A stretch of 64,000 nucleotides of DNA from Xenorhabdus stockiae (lineage in GTDB: Bacteria; Pseudomonadota; Gammaproteobacteria; Enterobacterales; Enterobacteriaceae): positions 1 through 64,000 of the forward strand of contig NZ_NJAJ01000013.1 in assembly GCF_002632825.1 (NCBI RefSeq), in the 5' to 3' direction. The position numbers and the translations under genes were made by a program. The notes below the pieces were generated by a model. That model searched no databases. It was not told where the DNA came from and worked only from the letters and a program-made list of their open reading frames with translations. Positions 28,301 to 38,400 of this stretch are shown piece by piece. Within the stretch, counting starts at the first letter, position 1, and the number at the start of each line of letters is the position of its first letter.

Positions 28301-31300
28301 TAGGGTCTGACACCAGTAATTCACCTGTTGTGCTAATTTGTCACCCTGTAACCATTGCCGTTGCCACACAGCATAATCCGCATACTGAATGGTCAGACGG
28401 GGGAGCGGATCAGGCTGTTGCTGACAGAAGGCGTGATAAAGCGCCGAAAACTCTTTGATCAGCACATTCAGTGACCAACCGTCAGAAACAATATGGTGCT
28501 GAGTCACCAGCAGAATATGGTGTTCATCGCTGATTTTCAGTAATTGGGCGCGCACTAACGGCCCTTGTGTGAAGTCAAAAGGCTGGTCAGCTTCGGCCTG
28601 CACTGCCGCTTTAAGGGCGATTTGCTGTTCAGCCGGGGATAACGGGCTGAGATCCTGCAATATCAGGGAAAAACCGCTGCTGGGGTTGCCAATAACCTGA
28701 CTGGCTTCTCCGTCAATAACGGCAATCGTGGTACGCAGAATTTCATGCCGGGCGACAATCCTGTCCAGCGCAGCCTGTAACGCGGCCTGATTCAGCTGGC
28801 CACGTAATTCTAGTCCGCCGTCAATGTGGTAGGCTGCCTGCGCAGCGCTGTCCAGTTGAGCGAGGAACCATAAACGCTGTTGAGCCCAGGAAAGAGGCAA
28901 AGGCTGCTGGCGGTCCGCAGGCAGAATAACCGACTGAGCGGATTGGGTGGCATTCCCCAGAGACTGGGCTAAATCTGCCAGTGTTGGGTGGTTGAAGAGA
29001 TCCTGCAAGGTCACTTCAATGTTCAGTTTTTCCCGTAAACGAGCCGCGACCTGTACCGTCAATAAGGAGTGCCCGCCCAACTCAAAGAAGTGGTCATGGC
29101 GTCCGATGTGTTCCACTCCCAATAAACTCTGCCAAATATCGGCCAGTGTCTGCTCCATTTCTCCCTGCGGTTCAGCATATTCACGCTGGACAATGGCTGA
29201 ACTGTCCGGCGCAGGCAGGGCTTTACGATCCAGTTTGCCATTCGGGTTGACGGGGAAGGCCTCCAGAATGACATAAGCGCCGGGTAGCATATATTCCACC
29301 AGACGGCTGCTTAACTGCTCGCGTAACTGAAGCAAATCAAGCGTAACTCCCGGCTGTGGCACCAGATAAGCCACCAAACGTTTATTGCCGTTTTCCTCTT
29401 CACGCGCGACGACCACTGCATCTTTGACTCCGTCACACTGGGCCAGACGGGCTTCAATTTCCCCCAGTTCAATGCGGAATCCCCGGATCTTGACCTGAAA
29501 ATCATTGCGCTCCAGATATTCAATCGTGCCGTCCGGTAGCCAGCGGCCGAGGTCACCGGTTTTATACATACGGGCATTCGATTGCGGGCTGAACGGATCA
29601 GTAATAAAGCGCTCCGCTGTCAGATCAGGGCGATTGAGGTAGCCACGGGCGACGCTTAATCCTCCGATATGAATCTCGCCGGCCACGCCGATAGGAACAG
29701 GTTGTCCCTGAGTATCGAGAATATAGAGGCGGGTATTGGTCAGCGGGTAGCCAATCGGTACGGCATTGGTGAGGCAGAATTCATGGTTATCCGATTTCCA
29801 CATCGTGGCATTCACGGTGGTTTCGGTCGGGCCGTAGGAGTTTATCCAGCGGCAGGCCTGTGTTTCAGGCAAAGACTGCCAGGTATTGAAATGGCGTAAT
29901 TCCGCTTTTTCTCCACCGACCAGCACCAGTCGTAACGAAGGGCTGAAACCGCAGCGTCCGGCCGCCATTTCCTGTACCCATAAATGCCAGAATGCGGTGG
30001 GCAAATCGGATACAGTAATAGCCTGATCCCGCAGGAACTGGCTGAATGCTTTGTCGGGGATGCGCAGATGTGCCGGGCGCAGTATCAGTGTTGCGCCGGT
30101 TGCCAGCGTAGCGAAAATATCGGCAACTGTCGTATCAAAGCAAACGGAAGTAAATTGCAGTACCCGATCCGCTGGAGTCAGTTCATTGGCTGCACACTGG
30201 ACATGAACAAAATTCACGACCTGACGATGTTCAATCATCACCCCTTTCGGCTGTCCGGTGGAGCCGGAAGTGTAAATAATATAAGCCAGATGATGTGGTA
30301 ACAGGCCCAGTGAGTGAGCGTCAGGATTATGAGCCGGCTGCTGTGCTGCGGTGTTCAGGTAACTCATATCGTCCATCACCCAAACAGGAATATCGGTTGT
30401 CAGACGATTTGTCAGATGTTGCTGGGTCAGCAATAACTGTGGAGCACAGTCAGACAGAATATAAGCCAGCCGTTCTGTCGGGTAGTCCGGATCTAACGGC
30501 ACGTAACCGGCGCCGGCTTTCAGAATACCGAACAGGCCAATGATCATATCCGGGCTACGGTCAACGCAAATCGCCACCCTGTCATCCGGTTTGACGCCGG
30601 CGGCAATCAAGGCATGGGCCAGTTGGTTGGCTCGCCGGTTCAGTTCGGTGTAACTGAGCTGCTGCCCGTCACTGACCAGCGCAACGGATTCAGGTGAGCG
30701 TAACACCTGTTGTTCGAAGAGTTGTTGCAGTAACAGATCCTGAGGGTAAGCGACTTCTGTGGTGCTGAATTCGGTCAGGAGCTGTGTGCGTTGCTGTGGT
30801 GTGAGCAGCGCTAAATCCGCGACTTGTTGTGTCTCATCCGCCACCATCGCTGCCAGCAGAGTTTGCAGGTGTTCCGCCATCCGTTCGATGGTGGCGTGCT
30901 CAAACAGATCACTGGCATATTCCAGTTCACCCACTAACCCATTTTCGCTTTCATTAAAGGACAGCGACACATCAAACTGAGTTGTTTTTCTGTCTAAGGG
31001 CAGATGGTTGATGGTCAGGTCTGGCAAATTGAATCCTGATGAACCAGAAGTATTATCCAGCCCCATCATCACCTGAAAGACCGGGCTGTGACTCAGGCTG
31101 CGTGGCGGTTGTAATGCTTCCACCAACTGTTCAAAGGGCAGATCCTGATGAGCATAGGCAGCCAGCGCATGGGCTTTGACCTGTGCTAAAAGGGTGCTGA
31201 CCGTCGGGTTGTCTTCCAGTCTGACCCGTAACGCCAGCGTATTGACGAAGAAGCCAATCAGCGGCTCCAGTTCACGGTATTGGCGGTTGGCAACGGGGGT

Positions 31301-34300
31301 ACCGATCACGATATCTTGCTGACCACTCAGTCGGGACAATAAAATCGCCCAGCCGGCCAGCAGGGTCATAAACAGGGTGGTACCGTGTTTCTGGCTCAGG
31401 GCGAGTAAGCCTGCATTTAACTCACGCGGCAGGGTGAAAACGACCAGATCTCCGCGGTAACTCTGCTCCAGAGGGCGGGGATAATCCGTTGGCAGCTCCA
31501 GTAAGACCGGCGCATCCTGTAGGGTCTGACACCAGTAATTCACCTGTTGTGCTAATTTGTCGCCCTGTAACCATTGTTGTTGCCACACGGCATAATCCGC
31601 ATACTGAATGGGCAGGCGGGGGAGCGGATCGGGTTGTTGCTGGCAGAAAGCCTGATAAAGCGTCGAAAACTCTTTGATCAGCACATTCAGTGACCAGCCG
31701 TCAGAAACAATATGGTGCTGAGTCACCAGCAGAATATGGTATTCATCGCTGATTTTCAGCAGTTGGGCGCGCACTAACGGCCCTTGTGTAAAGTCAAAAG
31801 GCTGCTCAGCTTCGGCCTGCTCTGCCGCTTTAAGGGCGGTTTGCTGCTCTGTCGGGGATAACAGGCTGAGATCCTGCGATATCAGGGAAAATCCGCTGTC
31901 AGGGTTGCCAATAATCTGGCGGGTTTCTCCGTCAATAACGGCAATCGTGGTGCGCAGAATTTCATGCCGGGCGACAATCCTGTCCAGCGCAGCTTGTAAT
32001 GCAACCTGATCCAATGGGCCTCGTAGCTCTAGTCCGCCGGCAATGTGGTAGGCTGCCTGCGCAGCGCTGTCCAGTTGAGCGAGGAACCATAAACGCTGCT
32101 GGGCCCAGGAAAGAGGCAAAGGCTGCTGGCGATCTACGGGCAGAATAACCGACTGAGTGGATTGGGTGGCATTCCCCAGAGACTGGGCTAAATCCGCCAG
32201 TGTGGGGTAGGTGAAGAGATCCTGCAAGGTCACTTCAATGTTCAGTTTTTCGCGTAAACGGGCTGCAACCTGCACGGTTAATAACGAATGCCCGCCCAGC
32301 TCAAAGAAATTATCATGACGGCCAACCTGATCCAGACCAAGCAGAGTCTGCCAAATATCGGCCAGTGTTTGCTCCATTTCTCCCTGCGGTTCGGCATATT
32401 CACGTTGGACGATAGCAGAACTGTCCGGCGCAGGCAGGGCTTTACGATCCAGTTTGCCATTCGGGTTGACGGGGAAGGCATCCAGAATGACATAAGCCCC
32501 GGGCAGCATATACTCCATCAGGCGGCTGCTCAGTTGTTCACGCAATTGGATGATATCCAGTGTTATTCCTGGTTGTGGGATCACATAGGCGACCAGACGT
32601 TTATTCCCGTTTTCCTCTTCGCGTGCGACGACCACTGCATCTTTGACCCCGTCACACTGGGCCAGACGGGCTTCGATTTCTCCCAGTTCAATGCGGAATC
32701 CCCGGATCTTGACCTGAAAATCATTGCGCTCCAGATATTCAATTGTGCCATCCGGCAGCCAGCGGCCGAGGTCACCGGTTTTATACATACGGGCATTCGA
32801 TTGTGGACTGAATGGATCGGAAATAAAGCGTTCTGCTGTCAGATCAGGGCGGTTGAGATAACCACGGGCGACGCTTAATCCTCCGATATGAATCTCGCCG
32901 GCCACGCCGATAGGAACAGGTTGTCCCTGAGTATCGAGAATATAGAGGCGGGTATTGGTCAGCGGGTAACCAATCGGCACGTTCTGGTTCAGGCAGAGTG
33001 CCCGGTTTTCTGGTTTCCATACGGTGGCGATTACGGTGGTTTCGGTCGGGCCGTAGGAGTTTATCCAGCGGCAGGCCTGTGTTTCAGGCAAAGACTGCCA
33101 GGTATTGAAATGGCGTAATTCTGCTTTTTCTCCGCCAACAATCACCAGCCGTAAAGAAGGGCTGAAACCGCAGCGACCGGCCGCCATTTCCTGTACCCAT
33201 AAATGCCAGAATGCGGTGGGTAAATCGGAAACGGTAATAGCCTGATCCCGCAGGAACTGACCAAATGCCTTGTCGGGAATACGCAGATGTGCCGGGCGCA
33301 GTACCAGCGTTGCGCCGGTCGCCAGTGTGGCGAAAATATCAGATACTGTTGTATCAAAGGATACCGATGTGAATTGCAGCACCCGATCCGATGGAGTCAG
33401 TTCATTTGTTTCTCGTTGGACATGAACAAAATTGACGACCTGACGATGTTCAATCATCACCCCTTTCGGCTGTCCGGTGGAGCCGGAAGTATAAATAATA
33501 TAAGCCAGATGGTGTGGTAACAGGCCCAGCGAGTGAGCGTCAGGATTATGAGCCGGCTGCTGTGCCATTGTGTTCAGGTAATCGGTTTCGTCCATCACCC
33601 AAACAGGAATATCGGTCGTCAAACGAGCTGTTAAGTGTTGCTGGGTCAGCAATAATTGCGGGGCACAGTCAGACAGAATATAAGTCAGCCGTTCTGTCGG
33701 GTAGTCCGGATCTAACGGCACGTAACCGGCTCCGGCTTTCAGAATGCCGAACAGGCCAATGATCATATCCGGGCTACGATCAACGCAAATGGCGACCCTG
33801 TCATCCGGTTTAACACCGGCGGCAATCAGGGCATGGGCCAGTTGGTTGGCTCGCCGGTTCAGTTCGGTGTAACTAAGCTGTTGCCCGTCATTGACCAGTG
33901 CAACGGACTCAGGTGAGCGTAACACCTGTTGTTCGAAGAGTTGTTGCAGTAACAGATCTTGTGGGTAAGTGACTTCTGTAGTGCTGAATTCCGTCAGGAG
34001 CTGTGTGCGTTGCTGTGGCGTAAGCAGCGCTAAATCCGCGACTTGTTGTGTTTCATCCGCCACCATGGCTGCCAGCAAGGTTTGCAGATGGTCAACCATC
34101 CGTTCAATGGTGGCGTGCTCAAACAGATCTCGGGCGTATTCTAAATCACCGACTAATCCGTTTTCTGTATCATAGAGTGTGAGAGTCAAATCAAAGTAGG
34201 CACTTTCTCTGACCAGAGGAAGTTCGCTCAATTTTAATCCTGCTAACTCAAACTGCTTTTGTTCTGATTGGTTATCAAGAGTCAGCATGACCTGAAAAAT

Positions 34301-35470
34301 AGGACTATGGCTCAAACTGCGAGTAGGTCGCAGCGCTTCAACAAGTTGTTCGAAGGGTAAATCCTGATGTGCATAAGCGCCCAGTGCACGTTTTTTCACC
34401 TGTGTCAGTAAATCACTGACACTTAGGTTATCACTTAACTGAATACGCAATGCCAGCGTATTGGCAAAGAAACCGATTAATGATTCCAGCTCAGGTTGCT
34501 GGCGATTGACAATTGGTGTGCCTATGACCAGATCGTCCTGTCCGCTGAAACGAGAAAGTAATACCGCCCAGCCCGCCATCAGAGTCATAAATAGAGTCGT
34601 TCCATGACGCTGGCTGAGATTTTTCAAACCGGCACTCAGTTCAGCAGGAAATGCCAGCTCAACACGGTTACCTTTATAACTCTGTTGTATCGGCCGGGGT
34701 TTGTCAGTGGGTAATTCGAGTAATTCAGGAGCATCCTGTAACTGTTCACGCCAGTAATTTAACTGTGTTTCTAGCCGTTCGCCCTGCAACCATTGCTGCT
34801 GCCAGAGTACGTAATCAGCATACTGGAGAGATAATTCAGGCAGTGGATCGGGTTGTTCCTGACTAAAAGCCTGATAAAGGGTGGAAAGTTCCTGAATTAA
34901 TAATCTGACCGACCAGCCATCCGAGATGATGTGATGTTGTGTTAATAAAAGAACATATTCATCTTCGGCCAAATGCAATAAATGCCCTCTGAGTAATGGC
35001 CCACAGTTAAAATCGAAAGGTCTGACAGCTTCGTCATGAGCACGCTTTTCGACGGCTGTCTGTTGTTCTGGCTCTGGTAAATGGCGAAGATCCTCAGACG
35101 TCAGAGCAAACCCGCTATCGGGATGCCCGATAACCTGCCGGGCGGTTCCGTTAGTGGAGATAAACGTTGTCCGCAGGATCTCGTGACGGGCGACAATCCT
35201 GTCCAGTGCTGCCTGTAGTGCGCTCTGATTAAGCTGACCCTGTAGATGTAATCCCACAGGCATGTGATATGCCGTTTGAGCAGATGAATCTAATTGTGTC
35301 AGGAACCAGAGCCGTTGCTGTGTCCAGGACAAGGGAATATCCCCCTTGCGAGGCTGAGGGAGGATCTCAGTTTTTTGTGTGTATTGACGGGATAGCTTGG
35401 CGGCTTTGGCTAACTCAAGTAGCCTTTTCCGTTCAGCTAATGGTAAAGAAATTAATTCATTATTATTCAT
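22301..35470 (-). CDS. NRPS, modules 2-5 (PaxB-like)
   Basis: 4389 residues in four C-A-T modules; the carrier serines lie near residues 1060, 2132, 3205 and 4307. The C domains of modules 2-4 are of ordinary L-to-L type (LSWAQQRLWFL, QHHIxSDGWS). That of module 5 is a dual epimerase/condensation domain (HHLLETKGD near its start), predicting a D residue from module 4. The A pockets read DTSDIGSVI(K) in modules 2, 4 and 5 and DTADLGSVN(K) in module 3. Two Asp in the pocket suit a basic side chain, and PAX peptides carry six lysines, so lysine is the likely substrate (inference). The last T is GGNS, and the C-terminus is acidic (ENLSEDELLAMLNGE), typical of a docking helix. Modules 2-4 are near-copies at DNA level. 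The gene starts 26 bases after the first NRPS gene. Confidence 0.93.
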   Translation of the reverse strand: MNNNELISLPLAERKRLLELAKAAKLSRQYTQKTEILPQPRKGDIPLSWTQQRLWFLTQLDSSAQTAYHMPVGLHLQGQLNQSALQAALDRIVARHEILRTTFISTNGTARQVIGHPDSGFALTSEDLRHLPEPEQQTAVEKRAHDEAVRPFDFNCGPLLRGHLLHLAEDEYVLLLTQHHIISDGWSVRLLIQELSTLYQAFSQEQPDPLPELSLQYADYVLWQQQWLQGERLETQLNYWREQLQDAPELLELPTDKPRPIQQSYKGNRVELAFPAELSAGLKNLSQRHGTTLFMTLMAGWAVLLSRFSGQDDLVIGTPIVNRQQPELESLIGFFANTLALRIQLSDNLSVSDLLTQVKKRALGAYAHQDLPFEQLVEALRPTRSLSHSPIFQVMLTLDNQSEQKQFELAGLKLSELPLVRESAYFDLTLTLYDTENGLVGDLEYARDLFEHATIERMVDHLQTLLAAMVADETQQVADLALLTPQQRTQLLTEFSTTEVTYPQDLLLQQLFEQQVLRSPESVALVNDGQQLSYTELNRRANQLAHALIAAGVKPDDRVAICVDRSPDMIIGLFGILKAGAGYVPLDPDYPTERLTYILSDCAPQLLLTQQHLTARLTTDIPVWVMDETDYLNTMAQQPAHNPDAHSLGLLPHHLAYIIYTSGSTGQPKGVMIEHRQVVNFVHVQRETNELTPSDRVLQFTSVSFDTTVSDIFATLATGATLVLRPAHLRIPDKAFGQFLRDQAITVSDLPTAFWHLWVQEMAAGRCGFSPSLRLVIVGGEKAELRHFNTWQSLPETQACRWINSYGPTETTVIATVWKPENRALCLNQNVPIGYPLTNTRLYILDTQGQPVPIGVAGEIHIGGLSVARGYLNRPDLTAERFISDPFSPQSNARMYKTGDLGRWLPDGTIEYLERNDFQVKIRGFRIELGEIEARLAQCDGVKDAVVVAREEENGNKRLVAYVIPQPGITLDIIQLREQLSSRLMEYMLPGAYVILDAFPVNPNGKLDRKALPAPDSSAIVQREYAEPQGEMEQTLADIWQTLLGLDQVGRHDNFFELGGHSLLTVQVAARLREKLNIEVTLQDLFTYPTLADLAQSLGNATQSTQSVILPVDRQQPLPLSWAQQRLWFLAQLDSAAQAAYHIAGGLELRGPLDQVALQAALDRIVARHEILRTTIAVIDGETRQIIGNPDSGFSLISQDLSLLSPTEQQTALKAAEQAEAEQPFDFTQGPLVRAQLLKISDEYHILLVTQHHIVSDGWSLNVLIKEFSTLYQAFCQQQPDPLPRLPIQYADYAVWQQQWLQGDKLAQQVNYWCQTLQDAPVLLELPTDYPRPLEQSYRGDLVVFTLPRELNAGLLALSQKHGTTLFMTLLAGWAILLSRLSGQQDIVIGTPVANRQYRELEPLIGFFVNTLALRVRLEDNPTVSTLLAQVKAHALAAYAHQDLPFEQLVEALQPPRSLSHSPVFQVMMGLDNTSGSSGFNLPDLTINHLPLDRKTTQFDVSLSFNESENGLVGELEYASDLFEHATIERMAEHLQTLLAAMVADETQQVADLALLTPQQRTQLLTEFSTTEVAYPQDLLLQQLFEQQVLRSPESVALVSDGQQLSYTELNRRANQLAHALIAAGVKPDDRVAICVDRSPDMIIGLFGILKAGAGYVPLDPDYPTERLAYILSDCAPQLLLTQQHLTNRLTTDIPVWVMDDMSYLNTAAQQPAHNPDAHSLGLLPHHLAYIIYTSGSTGQPKGVMIEHRQVVNFVHVQCAANELTPADRVLQFTSVCFDTTVADIFATLATGATLILRPAHLRIPDKAFSQFLRDQAITVSDLPTAFWHLWVQEMAAGRCGFSPSLRLVLVGGEKAELRHFNTWQSLPETQACRWINSYGPTETTVNATMWKSDNHEFCLTNAVPIGYPLTNTRLYILDTQGQPVPIGVAGEIHIGGLSVARGYLNRPDLTAERFITDPFSPQSNARMYKTGDLGRWLPDGTIEYLERNDFQVKIRGFRIELGEIEARLAQCDGVKDAVVVAREEENGNKRLVAYLVPQPGVTLDLLQLREQLSSRLVEYMLPGAYVILEAFPVNPNGKLDRKALPAPDSSAIVQREYAEPQGEMEQTLADIWQSLLGVEHIGRHDHFFELGGHSLLTVQVAARLREKLNIEVTLQDLFNHPTLADLAQSLGNATQSAQSVILPADRQQPLPLSWAQQRLWFLAQLDSAAQAAYHIDGGLELRGQLNQAALQAALDRIVARHEILRTTIAVIDGEASQVIGNPSSGFSLILQDLSPLSPAEQQIALKAAVQAEADQPFDFTQGPLVRAQLLKISDEHHILLVTQHHIVSDGWSLNVLIKEFSALYHAFCQQQPDPLPRLTIQYADYAVWQRQWLQGDKLAQQVNYWCQTLQNAPVLLELPTDHPRPLEQSYRGDQVIFTLPRELNAGLLALSQRNGTTLFMTLLAGWAILLSRLSGQQDIVIGTPVANRQYRELEPLIGFFVNTLALRVRLEDNPTVSTLLAQVKAHALAAYAHQDLPFEQLVEALQPPRSLSHSPVFQVMMALDNTSGSSEFNLPDLTINELLLTKKTTQFDVSLSFSESENGLVGELEYASDLFEHTTIERMAEHLQTLLAAIVADETQQVADLALLTPQQRTQLLTEFSTTEVAYPQDLLLQQLFEQQVIRSPESVALVSDGQQLSYTELNRRANQLAHALIAAGVKPDDRVAICVDRSPDMIIGLFGILKAGAGYVPLDPDYPTERLAYILSDCAPQLLLTQQHLADRLTTDIPVWMMDDTDYLNTAAQQPVHNPDAHSLGLLPHHLAYIIYTSGSTGQPKGVMIEHRQVVNFVHVQRETNELTPADRVLQFTSVSFDTTVSDIFATLATGATLVLRPAHLRIPDKAFGQFLRDQAITVSDLPTAFWHLWVQEMAAGRCGFSPSLRLVIVGGEKAELRHFNTWQSLPETQACRWINSYGPTEATVIATVWKPENRVLCLNQNVPIGYPLTNTRLYILDTQGQPVPIGVAGEIHIGGMSVARGYLNRPDLTAERFITDPFSPQPNARMYKTGDLGRWLPDGTIEYLERNDFQVKIRGFRIELGEIEAQLAQCEGVKDAVVVAREEENGNKRLVAYVIPQPGITLDIIQLREQLSSRLMEYMLPGAYVILDAFPVNPNGKLDRKALPAPDSSALISREYQAPQGEAEQQLAAIWQTLLGLEQVGRHDNFFELGGHSLLVVNLIEELRQRDLTLEVSTVFSSPTLMAMASRITDTTISDNVTFMVPPNLITDDSHAITPDMLPLITLTQNNIDQIVANVPNGVANIQDIYPLGPLQEGILFHHLLETKGDIYLDNLLMTFDSRTRLDTFLLALQQVINRHDILRSAFQWDNLPEPVQVVYRHAPLPVTELELSAGTDAAQQLRDATDPRQIRMDITKAPLLSACIAKDPHTEHWHLALLYHHLVCDHLSLEMIFNEVQILQLGQNESLPPSLPYRNFIAQIRAVPVEKHQDYFHQLLGDVDEPTLPFNLLDVQGNHDEHHKIEEAGLELDDELSRQIRDCARQQGVSAAVLFHVAWAQVLAQCSGREDVVFGTVLLGRSLKGADTSQVLGMFINTLPVRIMLQERTAQQVIQETYQQLSTLLEHEQTPLAIAQRCSGIQAPQPLFSSLLNFRHSQHNDQQADSAIWQGIQTSSSEERSNYPLSLDVDDFGDGFALTAQCNRQINPARINAYMDTALKALVMALQEMPEQDIHSLNILPPAELTQLLEGFNSNKVDCPQDMLLQQLFEQQAALTPDAIALIHAANNGEAKLTYSELNQKANQLAHALIAAGVKPDDRVAICVERGLDMVIGLFGILKSGAGYVPLDTDYPTERLNYILSDCAPKLLLTQQHLHSRLSTDTPVWMLDDHNHTECIARQPIYNPDPQQLGLAPHHLAYIIYTSGSTGQPKGVMIEHHNVVNFVHVQRQTNELTSSDRVLQFTSVAFDTTVSDIFATLAAGATLIMRPSELRVPDRAFAQFLQQQQITVTDLPTAFWHLWVQEMAAGRCGFSPSLRLVIVGGEKAELRHLMTWQALPETRSCRWINSYGPTETTVIATVLKVDSHPAYSAETLPIGYPLANSRIYILDTRGKPVPVGVSGEIHIAGAGVARGYLNQPELTDERFIPDTFSEQPNARMYKTGDLGRWLPDGTIEYLGRNDFQVKIRGFRIELGEIETQLAACEGVKDAIAMVREDETGDKRLVAYLVPQPDAQLDIADLREQLSTHLLDYMIPSAFVVIEAFPLNPNGKLDRKSLPVPDRSATATKAYEAPEGETEQQLAAIWQTLLGLEQVGRHDDFFELGGNSLSIMQLSARLQEEFHLEISITDIFRHSALAKLAELILSKQVETFFDQDIEDMQKELENLSEDELLAMLNGEQLEGNKL

Positions 35471-35496
35471 TGTTAAGTACCATTCGAGAGCCAGAT

Positions 35497-38400
35497 TTAT
35501 TCCATCGATTCATAAAGACCCTGTAGGGATCCTGCGTCAAATTGCATTAATTGAGCGTTGATAATGCACTCTTCAAGCTGACTGATTGAGGGGTGTGCAA
35601 ACAGTTGTTGAATAGAAAGGTCAACCTCAAAGATTTCATTAACTTTTGACTGAAGTTGCAGGACCAGAAGCGAGTGCCCACCGAGTTCAAAGAAATTGTC
35701 ATGACGACCGACCCGATCTATTTTCAGTATCGTCCGCCAGATATCTGCCAGCTGTTCTTCGGTTTCCCCTTGTGGTGCTGCATATTCCTGAGAGCTGACT
35801 GATGAATAGTCCGGAGCAGGCAGAGCATGGCGATCCAGTTTTCCGCTCACTGTCAGCGGGAAAGCTTCCAGCATGACAAAGGCGCTGGGAACCATGTGTT
35901 CGGGCAGGCTGCTACTCAACTGCTCCCGCAGTTCGGAGATGCTTGGTGTGATGTCTGAGTCAGGAACGATATAAGCAACCAGCCGCGTATCTGCCGTATC
36001 ATATTCACGGGCAATGACGACGACTTGCTGAACGCCTGCGCACTGAGCCAGACGGGTTTCAATTTCCCCCAGTTCAATGCGGAATCCACGGATCTTGACC
36101 TGAAAATCGTTACGACCCAGATATTCGATATTACCATCTGACATCCAGCGCCCAAGATCGCCGGTTTTATACAGACGAGCGTTTGGGGAAGTGGCAAAAG
36201 GATCAGCTATAAAGCGCTCTGCCGTCAGTTCGGGACGATTCAGGTAACCGCGGGACACGCCGGAACCACCGATATAAATTTCACCTGTGACTCCCAGAGG
36301 AGCGGGTTGGCCATTAGGATCAAGAATATAGATTTGGGTATTAGCCACCGGTTTACCGATACTGGGAAGCGGCAGGGAGCTATCCACCGGACAGAAGGTA
36401 GCTTGAACAGTACATTCTGTTGGCCCATAGGCATTGATAAAACGGGTTGTTTTTATCTGCTGTAAACGCGACCATACGGCAGGGTGAATGGCTTCCCCGC
36501 CAATTAATGCCAGTTTGGGCTGATAACCGGTACTGGTGCCTAAGCCCGTGTTTAACAATCCGTGCAGCTGTACGGGAGTGCAGTCAAACATATCTACTTT
36601 ATGATGTTCGAAATAACGCCAGAGCTGTGGCCCATCGGTACGGATAGCGTTCGGAATGATGACCAGCGTATGACCGGCAAGCAATTGTGACCAGCTTTGC
36701 AACGAGGCATCAAACACGATGCTGGCATTCAGCGCTACGCGACTTGACGGAGCGAGATCGAGCATCAACTGTAATCCGATATGAAGGTTGATGACGTTGT
36801 GGTGTTCTACCATGACCCCTTTGGGCTTTCCGGTGGAACCGGAGGTGTAGATCACATACGCAAGGTGGTGTGAGTTCAGCCCACATGTACGGTGATCGGG
36901 ATTTGTATCCGGCATCTGGTTAAAGGGTGATGAATTGCTGTCATCCAGCAGCACGATTGTCGGGGTATTTTCCAGTCGGTCAGTCAGGGAGGATTGGGTG
37001 AGCAGCGCGACGGGAGCGGCATCTTCCAGCATATAGGCCAGCCGTTCAGCCGGATAGGCCGGATCGAGCGGAACATAAGCGGCTCCGGCTTTGAGAATCC
37101 CCAGTAATCCGACGATCATTTCCGGGCTGCGCTCTACACAAATAGCAATCCGGTCATCGGGTTGCACCCCTAACCCAATCAGGTAATGGGCCAGCTGGTT
37201 GGCCCGGCGATTTAATTCATCATAAGTCAGTTGACTGTCACCATAAACCAGCGCCATCGCTTCTGGTGTATGGTCTGCCTGTTGCTCGAATAGCTGGTGG
37301 ATCAGAGCATCTTTCGGGTAGGAGACGTTAGTTGTATTAAAATCACAGAGTACCTGCTGGAGCTGATGTTCGTCCATTAACGGTAAATGGCTAATAACCT
37401 GCTGGTCATCATCGGCTATGGCTGCTAATAAAGTGAAAAAATTGTCCATTAGCTGAGTGATAAACTCAGAATCGAACAGTTTGGTATCGTAATGAAAACC
37501 GCAATTAATCTGCTGATCAATTTCAATGAGATTAATCATTAAGGGTACAGGCATTTCAGCATAATAAGGATATGGGAAAGAGCGGAGTTCTGCGCCTCCC
37601 CAGTCCACGGTGGTGGTACCGCTCTGATCCATCCATAACGATGTCAGGTTACTGACATATCTGGGTTGCTGGAAAGTCATGGTTGTCTGAAAAACTGGAT
37701 GAGTATCCGCATTGCGCTGTAACTTAATGTGCTCCAGTATTTTCGAAAAAGGGTATTTTTGATGCTCAATTGCCTGACGAATGCTTTTAGCAGCCTGTAA
37801 GATATGTTCCTGTACTGTCATCTCACCCTTGATCTGGGCGCGTAAGGCAACCGGATTGATAAATTCTCCGACGACTTTGCCCCAGAGAGAGCGGCTACGA
37901 CCGGGCATGATAGAGCCGACCAGAATATCATCCTGACCTGTATAGCGATGTAGCAGGAGTTGATAAGCCGCCAGAAAAATTGCAAACAGGCTATTATGAT
38001 ATTTTGGTGTCAGTGCAATTAATTTTTCGGCCAGTGTATCGGGGAGTTTACGAGTAACCGTAATTTTATCTGCTACCAAAGAGGGGGCACTGACGCTTGA
38101 TTTGCTGCTGACGGGTAATTGTAATTCGGTTAACTCACCACTGAGATTATCAACCCAGAATTTCTGTTGTTTTTTTGCATTGTTATTATTAAGCCACTGC
38201 TGTTGCCAGGTAACATAATCCTGATAACTCTGTTCCGAGACAGGAGGTAATTCCTGCCCGGTTAAAAGCATGCCGAGTTCTTCCAATAATATCCAATAGG
38301 ACCAGCCATCAACGGCAATATGGTCAAAGGTTAATACCATGACACATTCCTGATCATGGCATTGATACCAACTAACATAAATACGCAGCGGATTTTCGAG

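Noticed and set aside
26096-32878. Plus-strand open frames of 150-200 codons inside the NRPS genes (for example 26096-26653 and 32288-32878)
   Set aside because: They are antisense shadows of A-domain coding sequence; they recur at equivalent places in each near-copy module and lack ribosome sites and recognisable domains.
22500-35000. Regular repeats that might suggest a CRISPR or satellite array
   Set aside because: Period is about 3.2 kb and each unit encodes a C-A-T module; there are no short direct repeats with unique spacers and no cas genes.
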